Assembly: GCA_964539135.1 (NCBI GenBank) | Contig: CAZIFG010000003.1 | Span: forward strand, 62,001 to 126,000 | Origin: CAZIFG01 sp964539135 | GTDB lineage: Bacteria; Margulisbacteria; Marinamargulisbacteria; GCA-2716485; CAZIFG01 | Direction: 5' to 3' | Length of the DNA: 64,000 bases | Shown: positions 8,705-16,721 of the stretch, piece after piece | How the letters are laid out: each line of letters begins with the position of its first letter | Numbering within the stretch: the stretch's first letter is position 1 | Notes under the pieces: generated by a model | The model's input: only the letters and a program-made list of their open reading frames with translations | Told to the model about the DNA's origin: nothing | The model's database searches: none | Position numbers and translations under genes: made by a program

Positions 8705-9895
8705 ATGAAATGCGAAATAATCAGCGCCATGATGAAAAAAATATGTGCGCTACAAGCGCCCCACTCACCCCGTTTCCACACAGCGATTGCCCCTGAAACA
8801 CGCTTAAATGGGATCATTCAAACCTGTAAAAGCCAAGTCCCTTTAAGCATCGCAGCTGCAGATAGTCTGTTAACCACGGTAAAAACAGACCTAGACTCCC
8901 GAATGGCAATGGATTCCGGACACCCCTATTTAACAACTCGACAAGCTGAGTTACAGTCTATTTCTGAGTCTGTGGCATCCGGCGAAATTCAACTCATTGG
9001 CGTTGTGGGCTGGGGGGAAGGATGTTTGCGCCCAGACGGCATAGACCCAATCGAAAAGCGCCAAGGCATTAGCCAACATCATGGCATTTTATTCATCAAA
9101 AATGGCCAGACTTTTTTTGAAAGTTTTGGAACAGCAATTACCGTGCGAAACAAGAAACCTCTTACGGAAAAAATAAAAACAGCAGATCACTTTGTGTATA
9201 CCCATGAACCTGCGGTACATCCACCCGAGCCCATTTGTGAGCGTGGTGAAGTGGTAGCCATTTCAGACGATAGGCCCATCCTGTGGGGATGCTACACCAC
9301 AGAGAAGGGCGATAAAACCCGCTATGTACAAGAGGCGCCTTTAGATCACATTTGGATCTTTCAAACATGCGTGCTTAAAGACGGTCGTAAACAGCAAATG
9401 AAAGCACTGGGCGCATTGAGTGAACAGATAGGCAAAATGCATCCCCGAAAGGGCTATTGGCTGGCTCAAGCAAGTACCGAATATGATGACGACGACGACA
9501 ATGCCTATTATCGACTTACAACCATCAGTGTGGGCGCAGGCAGTCAAGCAGAAATAGAGGCCGATCTTACAGCTGCAATAGGCGCAGGTTACACATTAGA
9601 CCATCATGCGTTTCAACCCACAGAAATGGCTTTAGTGAGCAATGTCATGTGTAATGCAGCCTGTGCACCGCAGGCCAGAGCGGCTGCCTTGAAGGCCTTG
9701 CCAGAAGGCAGTGACTGCGGCGTGGTGTATGTGACACATCCCGGGCTCAGAACCAGTGAAGACACCGTGAATAAAACGCAAGCAACGGCACAAAAAGAAG
9801 CCCGTCTTTATATCACCCAGGGCGAGATTGGAAGACTCGCCCTCTCAAAAGAAAGTGGCGATGAATTCCCCATTAAGGGCATTTGTACAGCGTGA
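8705..9895 (+). CDS. Unknown protein, first gene of a coupled trio
   Basis: I do not recognise this protein of about 396 residues. It has no clear signal peptide or membrane segment. A central part contains a run of Asp (YDDDDDN), and it contains several Cys in the C-terminal third. Start choice is uncertain: TTG 8693 abuts the palindrome and ATG 8705, 8729 and 8732 all lack a good ribosome site. Its stop overlaps a GTG start of the next gene (GTGA), and that gene overlaps a third one, so the three are an operon. The tandem of small and large unknown proteins suggests a secreted or structural set; function is not inferable. Confidence 0.65.
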   Translation: MKCEIISAMMKKICALQAPHSPRFHTAIAPETRLNGIIQTCKSQVPLSIAAADSLLTTVKTDLDSRMAMDSGHPYLTTRQAELQSISESVASGEIQLIGVVGWGEGCLRPDGIDPIEKRQGISQHHGILFIKNGQTFFESFGTAITVRNKKPLTEKIKTADHFVYTHEPAVHPPEPICERGEVVAISDDRPILWGCYTTEKGDKTRYVQEAPLDHIWIFQTCVLKDGRKQQMKALGALSEQIGKMHPRKGYWLAQASTEYDDDDDNAYYRLTTISVGAGSQAEIEADLTAAIGAGYTLDHHAFQPTEMALVSNVMCNAACAPQARAAALKALPEGSDCGVVYVTHPGLRTSEDTVNKTQATAQKEARLYITQGEIGRLALSKESGDEFPIKGICTA

Positions 9896-10194
9896 AACGG
9901 AACACAAAAAAAGAACGCCTAGATCAATTTGAACCGGCCCTTCTAGACAAGATGGACCAGCATGTTCGAGAAATTCAGGGCATGTCAGAGGTCATTGCCA
10001 CTGCCATTGAAACCTGTACCGGATTAAAACCCGAGTCCAAAGCCCGATTGGTTTTAGAATCCGAAATTCATGGGGCGAATACGATTTTGTTGGATAAAAA
10101 AATCACCTTTTTAAGTGAGCAAGTTTCAGATTTATATCAACGCCTCGGAAAATTAATCGAACGATTGGACTCAAAAGAGGAAAAAATGCGATGA
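9892..10194 (+). CDS. Small helical unknown protein (coupled, GTG start)
   Basis: A 100-residue charged protein, mostly predicted helix, without hydrophobic segments. The GTG at 9892 forms a four-base overlap with the previous stop, which makes it a better start than the TTG nine bases upstream. Its own stop overlaps the start of the 919-residue gene (ATGA). Size, charge and position directly before a large low-complexity protein would suit a chaperone or partner of that protein, but no family is recognised. Confidence 0.65.
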   Translation: MKRNTKKERLDQFEPALLDKMDQHVREIQGMSEVIATAIETCTGLKPESKARLVLESEIHGANTILLDKKITFLSEQVSDLYQRLGKLIERLDSKEEKMR

Positions 10195-12950
10195 TTGCAC
10201 CCATCACAGGGGGCCTCATTCCAAGGATGAGTGGCTTGGCAGAGGCGGCCTCAAAACCTATTGCCCCCCCGCCACCAGGACCTAAAGAACCTTCCGATCC
10301 CATTAAGCAGCGTTTATCAGAGGCCTTAGAGGCCATTAAAATTTTAAGAGACAATAAAATTTGCGATACTTCAGGTAAAAAGGGGGGATGTTGTTGTTTT
10401 GATAGTGCCATCACCATGATGAGTAACTTACTGAGCAATGGAGAGTACAGCGCAGCCTCTTTGGCCATGTCAAAAATGCTCAAGCCCTTTATGCAATCCT
10501 TGGCGCAAGATCATCAGCAAGAAGCCTTGCGGTCAGTGCCTCAGGCCTTGCGTGCCTTTGAACAGATAACAGAGCGTTTGCCTGAGATTCGGAGTATCCC
10601 AACCCAGTTGGCGGCAAGAGCGGCTGAAGAAGGTAAAAAGGCGGCAGAAACACTGCCGGCACAGGTCACCGCAACCACGGAAAAAGGCATTGCTGAAAAA
10701 CCGTCCGCTTTACCAACGGCAAAGGTCGTGGAAGGAAATAAGTTCTTACCCCTTGTTAAAGAAGTCTTTGTAATAGCCGCAGAGAGGCGAAATGAACGGC
10801 CGATACCCACAAAAATAGCGGACACCAGTTTGCAGTTTAGGCAGTCTGAAAGTTTGATGGGGGAGGCCAAACCGCTGGTCTTGTCAGCCAAAGTATCTGA
10901 GCAGCCGCTCTTTAGAGAGGTGAGCATTCGGGTTGAAACAGCACCGACGGCAGGGGTAAAAGCCGCAGAGGGAAAGGCGGCAACACCCCAAAGCACAGTC
11001 GCACAGCCCCTCATACTGAACGGGCCAGAAAGCAAAAGCATGGCACCTTTACCTGCGTCCGTCAGTGCTAAAAATGAGGTAAGTGTGAGCGTTCAAACAG
11101 CACGTTTACCAGGCGAAAGTGTAGGGGGTAGTGCTAAAGCACCAGCCCTACCCTCTCAACCGACACCAGTTTTGGGGATGGCATCTGGGACATCTGTACC
11201 TACACAAGCAGCAATGTTGGCGAAAGAAGGTCCGGGAAACTTACCTCAAGCAACGGCGGTTAGGGCAGAAGCGCCTGTCCTCGCAACCGTGAAAGCATCA
11301 GGAGCCGCTAAAGAAGGACCCATGCCTGTTCTTCAAGCCCCAGGAACAAGATCGGAAGCAGCCATCGCGACACCGACACCCACACCCACACAAGCCCCAG
11401 TAGGGCCTAAGGAAGCGGGGGCCCCCGTTCAGGGTGTGACGGCGGGGCAAACGGCTTCTGTAAGCGCGCAAGCAGCACCTGTTTTAAAAGAAGGCCCTGC
11501 GCTTCCAGCTCAAGCGACAGGATTACGTGGGGAAAGTCCAGTCCCGACAGGGGCGATAATCTCACCTGCTGTTCTGGTCTCAAAAGAAGGGCCTGCGCTT
11601 CCGGCTCAACCGACAGCCGTACGCGCTGAAGATGCTCATGCGACGCCTGTAACAGTTCAAGCCCCTGTCCTTTCCAAAGAAGGCATGCCGATGCCAAGCA
11701 CAGCTGTACGCACTGAAGTGGCTCAGATGACGCTTGTAACAGTCCAAGCCCCTGTCCTTTCCAAAGAAGGCATACCGACGCCAAGCACAGCCGTACGTGC
11801 TGGAGCGACTCAGCCGACGCCTGTAACAGTCCAAGCTCCTGTCCTTTCCAAAGAAGGCATGGCGACGCCAAGCACAGCGGCCAGAGCTGAAGCGGCTCAG
11901 CCGACGCCTGTAACAGTCCAAGCTCCTGTCCTTTCCAAAGAAGGCATGGCGACGCCAAGCACAGCCCTACGCGCTGAAGTGGCGACGCCTACGACTGTAA
12001 GCGTACAAGCGCCTGTTGTTTCCAAAGAAGGGGGGCGCATGTCAACGCAACCTGCAGTTGTGGCAACAGCGACACCTACAGTAGCAATGGCAAAAGAGAC
12101 AGCCGTTCTATCACAAACAGCGACAATGAGTCCAAGCCCCGTACCTGCACAGGTTCAAGAGAGAGGGGGTGCACTTCGGGCACCGTCAGAATTTGGGTTC
12201 AGTGTGAAGAGTGCGAACGACACAGGCAGTAAACCAACCGTATCACGAGAGGCAAGTGTCTCCCGACTTGAATCTTGGAAAGAGACGGTTCAAACCTTTT
12301 CAAGAGTGGCAACAGAAAGGCCTCAGCAGCTGACCTTAGAATTTAAATCCGCTCTTACTCAGCTTATACAGGCCAGTGGCACCTCTTCTGGAAACGCATC
12401 TCAGATCTTGCAGCAAAGCCCCTTAATCTCCTTATTAAGTGTGAGTCAGATGCTTCATCCGGGTGTATGGAGTGCCGTATTAAGTGCCTTACCACTCTTA
12501 AGTCCAGCGCAATCCGCCTTTGTCACAAAAGGGATGGCCACGTTTCCAACAGGACAGTTGGCACTGGTATTTCAGGTGATGACCGAACAATTATGCATGC
12601 CTGTAAAGGTATTTTTTGAGCAGATAAAGGACTTATCGCCCGCACAATTAACCCTACTCATGAAGGGTTTAAAAGAGGGTAGTGAGGGACAAATTAAGAC
12701 TCTTTTAATGAAATTAAGCACAGGCGAACTCAAAGGAATGAACTTAGAGGCAATAGCTGCATTGTTAAGCACGGAAGACGAGCAACTGGACATTAAAAAG
12801 AAGAAAAAGCTAAGAGAGTTAGATGAAAAAGCCCGTAAAAAAGAAGCCGATCAAACCTACTATAATAACCTAAGCGCCCTGTTTCATCATTTAGGCGAAA
12901 AAGGCCTTCAGGCCTTAGCCGAATATCGATATCAACTCAGCCAAAAATAA
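10191..12950 (+). CDS. Unknown 919-aa protein with Ala/Pro/Val-rich repeats
   Basis: Not recognised. The N-terminal part (1-170) is helical and has an unusual GGCCCFD cluster near residue 65. Residues about 270-660 are low complexity, rich in Ala, Pro, Val, Thr, with a 29-residue unit (core VTVQAPVLSKEG) repeated four to five times. The C-terminal part (about 690-919) is helical, with repeated motifs such as LSPAQLTLLMKGL, and ends in a Lys/Glu-rich segment. The domain order (helical head, long extended repeat linker, helical tail) resembles length-adjustable or secreted proteins such as FliK-like rulers, but no conserved domain is seen. Confidence 0.7.
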   Translation: MIAPITGGLIPRMSGLAEAASKPIAPPPPGPKEPSDPIKQRLSEALEAIKILRDNKICDTSGKKGGCCCFDSAITMMSNLLSNGEYSAASLAMSKMLKPFMQSLAQDHQQEALRSVPQALRAFEQITERLPEIRSIPTQLAARAAEEGKKAAETLPAQVTATTEKGIAEKPSALPTAKVVEGNKFLPLVKEVFVIAAERRNERPIPTKIADTSLQFRQSESLMGEAKPLVLSAKVSEQPLFREVSIRVETAPTAGVKAAEGKAATPQSTVAQPLILNGPESKSMAPLPASVSAKNEVSVSVQTARLPGESVGGSAKAPALPSQPTPVLGMASGTSVPTQAAMLAKEGPGNLPQATAVRAEAPVLATVKASGAAKEGPMPVLQAPGTRSEAAIATPTPTPTQAPVGPKEAGAPVQGVTAGQTASVSAQAAPVLKEGPALPAQATGLRGESPVPTGAIISPAVLVSKEGPALPAQPTAVRAEDAHATPVTVQAPVLSKEGMPMPSTAVRTEVAQMTLVTVQAPVLSKEGIPTPSTAVRAGATQPTPVTVQAPVLSKEGMATPSTAARAEAAQPTPVTVQAPVLSKEGMATPSTALRAEVATPTTVSVQAPVVSKEGGRMSTQPAVVATATPTVAMAKETAVLSQTATMSPSPVPAQVQERGGALRAPSEFGFSVKSANDTGSKPTVSREASVSRLESWKETVQTFSRVATERPQQLTLEFKSALTQLIQASGTSSGNASQILQQSPLISLLSVSQMLHPGVWSAVLSALPLLSPAQSAFVTKGMATFPTGQLALVFQVMTEQLCMPVKVFFEQIKDLSPAQLTLLMKGLKEGSEGQIKTLLMKLSTGELKGMNLEAIAALLSTEDEQLDIKKKKKLRELDEKARKKEADQTYYNNLSALFHHLGEKGLQALAEYRYQLSQK
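11646..12034 (+). repeat. 87-bp tandem repeat within the 919-aa gene
   Basis: Four complete units begin at 11646, 11733, 11820 and 11907, and a partial fifth at 11994, each exactly 87 bases apart and encoding 29 residues (VTVQAPVLSKEG plus a variable half). High nucleotide similarity between units points to recent expansion, so copy number may vary between strains. Confidence 0.9.
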
Positions 12951-13041
12951 CATACCCATAAAGATTAGTATTTTTGAGGCCTTTTTATTTAATAAAGGGA
13001 TTGTGTAATGCCCCCGGTTAAGGCTACTAGCAGGGAAGACC

Positions 13042-13452
13042 TTGGCGCATTGCTTCGCTGAACATCATCCGACTCATTTAAAAAATATGTTAATGGCGCT
13101 ATCCCCTGTAGAAGTTAAATTCATTCTGACATTAGCAGATCTAGAGGAAAACACAGTTGCGCATACTCTAGACAGTAGTAAGCTGCCCTTGGAAGATTTT
13201 TGGCTGGCATTAAGTACCGAACATAGAACAGATATCCTGAAATTAAGAAATAAGTTCGGAATGTCAGTGGCACTTCATCGACTGTACGCTATTTCTGTAT
13301 CAGCCGAAGAAAAGCTAGATCTTGAGATTTTAAAAGAACTGGTCATGAGTTTGGAGATGGAAGATGCAGAGATACAAGTAATAAATAGACTGTTTTTTGG
13401 GCTTGGTAGAGATCATCAGACTCGGAATGCCTTGCAGCTGATCCAAACGTAG
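13042..13452 (+). CDS. Unknown helical protein, possibly a fragment
   Basis: A 136-residue reading with a TTG start; ATG 13087 is an alternative. Another frame starts at ATG 13008 and reads MPPVKATSREDLGALL before a stop at 13059, so a frameshift near 13050 may have split a longer gene. The protein is helical and has motifs (LSPVEVKFILTLAD) like the C-terminal region of the 919-aa protein upstream. The last ten residues are encoded by the palindromic element that begins at 13419, so the original end was probably lost. I treat it as likely decaying. Confidence 0.45.
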   Translation: MAHCFAEHHPTHLKNMLMALSPVEVKFILTLADLEENTVAHTLDSSKLPLEDFWLALSTEHRTDILKLRNKFGMSVALHRLYAISVSAEEKLDLEILKELVMSLEMEDAEIQVINRLFFGLGRDHQTRNALQLIQT

Positions 13453-13470
13453 ACATTTCGCAACAGTCCC
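13419..13470 (-). repeat. Truncated copy of the 136-bp palindromic element
   Basis: Reverse complement of the first half of the elements at 39122, 39352 and 41651: GGGACTGTTGCGAAATG, then GTTTGGATCAGCTGCAAGG and ATTCCGAG. Only one end is present. It supplies the end of the unknown gene at 13042. Confidence 0.8.
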
Positions 13471-13505
13471 AAGAACAGTCCCATGAGTCCGAACTTACAC
13501 CTATT

Positions 13506-16169
13506 TTAGCGGTCCGCCCGTGGCAAAAACAGGGCAAAAACGGCTCCTTTTTTAGGGTGATTGTGCGCCATTAAGCGACCATTCTGAACATCTGCAAAGC
13601 GCTGAGAGACAGAAAGTCCCAAGCCAGATCCTTCAGATTTTTCAGGATGAACCCGATAAAATTTTTCAAAGATACGATCCGTATGTTCTGTGGGGAGGCC
13701 ATTCCCAAAATCGCGCACTTCAATTTTAACAAAAATACCATCTGCGGTAGCCGTAATTTCAAAAGGCGCGCGTTCTGGCGTGTGGTGCTCAATATTCGAA
13801 ATCAAATTCGACAATAAGCGCGTGGTTAAAAGGGGATCACAGCGCACAGCAGACGCATTGGGCCTAACCGTAACAGTGACTTCCCGAGATTTAAGTGTTT
13901 TACGGTGTAATTCCAAGACAGCCTTAATCAGATCTTCAGTCGCACAGACATCCAATACAGGCATTAAATCCCCAGATTCCACCCGAGTCATATCCAATAA
14001 ATTTTGAACCACATCTTGCAGACGAGAACAGGCCATATCACTTTTTTTGATTAAGATCTTAGACTGTTCAGGATCTACCGGATGGGCACCATCTAAAAGT
14101 CGAGAGATGGCACTTCTAAGTGTAGCCAAAGGCGTTTTAAGTTCTCGAGAAACAGCATCCAATAATGTTTTATAGAGTTTCTGCGTTTCTTTTAATACTT
14201 CCAGAGACGAACTTTTGGCATGGGCAAATTCCCGTTCCAAAGCAGACGCAATTTGGTAGGCGCTGGTTTTAATAAGGGCAATGTTTTCGGTGCTTAAATC
14301 GCTTTTACGTTTAACAGAAATGCCCAAAACACCCCAAACCGTATCTTTATTAATCAGGGGGGTATAAAACGCAGAGGAAGCTGAAAGCGTGTCTGTAAAT
14401 TTACCAGCCGATTTTCGATTGAAAAACACCCATTGAGCAACAGCTTGTTCATTTTCAGGAAACTCAAAGGCCTCTGACTTTGTGACCAAAAGATCCGAAT
14501 CATGATCTTTAATATAAAGGCAAATGGGGGCCTTCGTGATTTTTTCTAAAAAGCCCAAGCTTTGTTCAGAAATTTCCGAAACAGAATGCGTCGATGACAG
14601 CATTTTTGAAAATTCAAACATGCGATTTGTTTTTTCTTCTTGAGAGTGAACCAAAAACTCCTTGGTTTTAAGCCGATGCGTCAAATGGCCAACCGTGGCA
14701 GCTGTGGATAAAAACATAAATAAAATCATCAAATCTTCAGGACGACGAACCGCCAAACTATAAAGAGGGGGAATAAAAAAGAAGTCATGAAGCAGCGTAA
14801 AAATAAAGGCTTGAATCAAAATCATAAATCGAGACAAAAAAAGACCGGAGATAGAAACTGCTAAGAGAAAAATAAATCCAACCGAAATATACCCCAAGAA
14901 AAAATGAAGAAAACTGGCCAATCCCCAGCAGCCTCCTACTGTAACAAGCAGGGTCACCCATTCATGTAAGTGAGGGGGAATAAAGGGTTTGAGTTCCAGT
15001 TTTAATTTTAAAGGCCAGAAGGGTTCAGGTTCACTGGAAACGCGGTAAATATCAATATCTGTACACTTTCTCATCAAACGATCCGAGAAAGAAAAGCCCG
15101 GAATCCAATCCAAAAACCGATTAGAAGCCACTGTGCTCACAACCAATTGAGTAACCTGATGGTTTTTAGCGGCAACTAAAATACCCTGAATGAGATCTTC
15201 ATTTTCAATCGTGACAATTTCGCCCCCCAACTGTTCCACAAGGCTCATATGTTGGATTAAATATTGTTTTTCCGTTTCAGAAAAAGGGGTCTGGGACGAA
15301 ACAGAAATGGCCACCCAACTGGCATTTAAGCTATCGGCAAGACGACGTGTCCAGCGAATCATCGCCTCAGATTTGGGATTGGGAAAAATAGAAACCCCCA
15401 AACGATGGGCATTTTTCCAGGGTTTTTCCACATTGTTGAGCTGTTGAAAATTACGAACATCCTTGTCGGCCCGCTCAGTAACGGCATGTAAGGCAAGGTC
15501 TCGAAGGGCGGTAATATTACCCAACTGAAAGAAGTTTTGTTTGGCGACGATAGCGCGTTCACTCGGGTAGATCTTACCTTCATCCAAGCGTTTCAAAAGC
15601 GCTTCTGGAGTTAAGTCAATCAAAATAATATCACTAGCAGTATCCACAAAAGAATCGGGAACCGTTTCCTTAATGGCAATACCGGTAATATCGTGAACCG
15701 TACTCGCACGGCTTTCGATGTGTTGAATATTAACTGTAGTAAAGACATCAATGCCATGTTCTAAAAGCTCTAAAATATCCAAGTAGCGTTTGGTATGACG
15801 ACTTCCAGGGGCATTGGTATGGGCCAATTCATCCACCAAAACCAATTGAGGCCGTCGTTCAATGATGGCATCCAAATCCATTTCTGTAGTGACAACACCC
15901 TTATAGGAGATCTCTTTGCGCGGAATAATCGTAAGACCTTCCAATTGGGTTTCAGTGTCATGGCGCTTGTGAGTCTCGACAATACCCACGACAACATCAC
16001 AGCCATTTTCCAGTAAATTTTTAGCGGCAACGAGCATGGCATAGGTTTTGCCAACGCCAGCCACCATGCCCATAAAAATGGTGAGTTTGCCTTGGCTTTC
16101 TTGAGCATCTTTTTTTTGAATTTGCTCAAGAAGAATATCGGGATTGGGTCTAATGGGTTCTTCTGGCAT
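13506..16169 (-). CDS. kdpD: KdpD-type potassium sensor, phospho-acceptor His replaced by Arg
   Basis: The 887-residue protein has the complete KdpD layout: N-terminal KdpD domain with Walker A GMVAGVGKT (34-42) and LVLVDELAHTNAPG, a universal-stress-like domain, four membrane segments (about 405-500), a GAF-like region and a kinase core. The ATPase domain looks intact (NLISN, FGNGLP, GSGLGLSVSQ). The H box reads VSRELKTPLATL, with Arg675 (codon CGA at 14145-14147) where KdpD has the phosphorylated His. No kdpE lies nearby. It may therefore act through its N-terminal domain, or be a decaying sensor. It overlaps kdpC by 20 bases. Confidence 0.9.
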   Translation of the reverse strand: MPEEPIRPNPDILLEQIQKKDAQESQGKLTIFMGMVAGVGKTYAMLVAAKNLLENGCDVVVGIVETHKRHDTETQLEGLTIIPRKEISYKGVVTTEMDLDAIIERRPQLVLVDELAHTNAPGSRHTKRYLDILELLEHGIDVFTTVNIQHIESRASTVHDITGIAIKETVPDSFVDTASDIILIDLTPEALLKRLDEGKIYPSERAIVAKQNFFQLGNITALRDLALHAVTERADKDVRNFQQLNNVEKPWKNAHRLGVSIFPNPKSEAMIRWTRRLADSLNASWVAISVSSQTPFSETEKQYLIQHMSLVEQLGGEIVTIENEDLIQGILVAAKNHQVTQLVVSTVASNRFLDWIPGFSFSDRLMRKCTDIDIYRVSSEPEPFWPLKLKLELKPFIPPHLHEWVTLLVTVGGCWGLASFLHFFLGYISVGFIFLLAVSISGLFLSRFMILIQAFIFTLLHDFFFIPPLYSLAVRRPEDLMILFMFLSTAATVGHLTHRLKTKEFLVHSQEEKTNRMFEFSKMLSSTHSVSEISEQSLGFLEKITKAPICLYIKDHDSDLLVTKSEAFEFPENEQAVAQWVFFNRKSAGKFTDTLSASSAFYTPLINKDTVWGVLGISVKRKSDLSTENIALIKTSAYQIASALEREFAHAKSSSLEVLKETQKLYKTLLDAVSRELKTPLATLRSAISRLLDGAHPVDPEQSKILIKKSDMACSRLQDVVQNLLDMTRVESGDLMPVLDVCATEDLIKAVLELHRKTLKSREVTVTVRPNASAVRCDPLLTTRLLSNLISNIEHHTPERAPFEITATADGIFVKIEVRDFGNGLPTEHTDRIFEKFYRVHPEKSEGSGLGLSVSQRFADVQNGRLMAHNHPKKGAVFALFLPRADR

Positions 16170-16710
16170 CTAAGTAGGTCCGAATGTTCAGATTTAAAGC
16201 TAAGACATTGACGCGTTGTTTGCCAAAAAGTTCAAAACTAGGGGATTTTGTGGCCTTATGAATAAAGGTTTTAAGAACATCCATAGGAATCTGTGTCGCA
16301 AGCGAAACGGCAGGCAGTTGAAGATAGGCGGCTTCAACACTGATATGAGGATCTACACCACTGGCAGAGCTGGTAATAAAATCCCAAGGTGCTGTGACGC
16401 CATATTTCGCCCGTGCCGCCTCAAACCGTTTGAGAAGGATAGGGCTTGTAGGGCCTAAATTAGAAGCCGCAGCAGGAAGCGTTTCATAATGGGTGGCAGA
16501 ATAACGACCTTGAAAGTAGGAGGAACTTAAAAATTCCTGCCCTATTAAGGTAGATCCTATTTTTTCTCCCTTGTAAAAGATAAGGCTGCCATGCGCATGC
16601 TGCGGAAATAAAAGGCGACCTGAAAGCCAAACCGCTCCCGGATAAAGGACTCCGGTTAGAAGGGTAAAGACAATAAGAACGCGAATACCAATTCCAATAC
16701 TAGATTTCAT
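16150..16710 (-). CDS. kdpC: Potassium-transporting ATPase subunit KdpC
   Basis: The 186-residue protein has one N-terminal membrane helix (LLTGVLYPGAVWL) and the family motifs GSTLIGQ and FITSSASGVDPHISVEAA. KdpC is the single-span assembly subunit that aids ATP binding by KdpB. Length is typical. It follows kdpB by 11 bases and overlaps kdpD by 20. Confidence 0.95.
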   Translation of the reverse strand: MKSSIGIGIRVLIVFTLLTGVLYPGAVWLSGRLLFPQHAHGSLIFYKGEKIGSTLIGQEFLSSSYFQGRYSATHYETLPAAASNLGPTSPILLKRFEAARAKYGVTAPWDFITSSASGVDPHISVEAAYLQLPAVSLATQIPMDVLKTFIHKATKSPSFELFGKQRVNVLALNLNIRTYLDARRTH

Positions 16711-16721
16711 GGGGACCTCCG

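Noticed and set aside
11407..11958. Long minus-strand frame (183 codons) with repeats opposite the 919-aa gene
   Set aside because: It mirrors the 87-bp repeat of the real gene; an 87-base period is a multiple of three, so open frames on the other strand repeat automatically.
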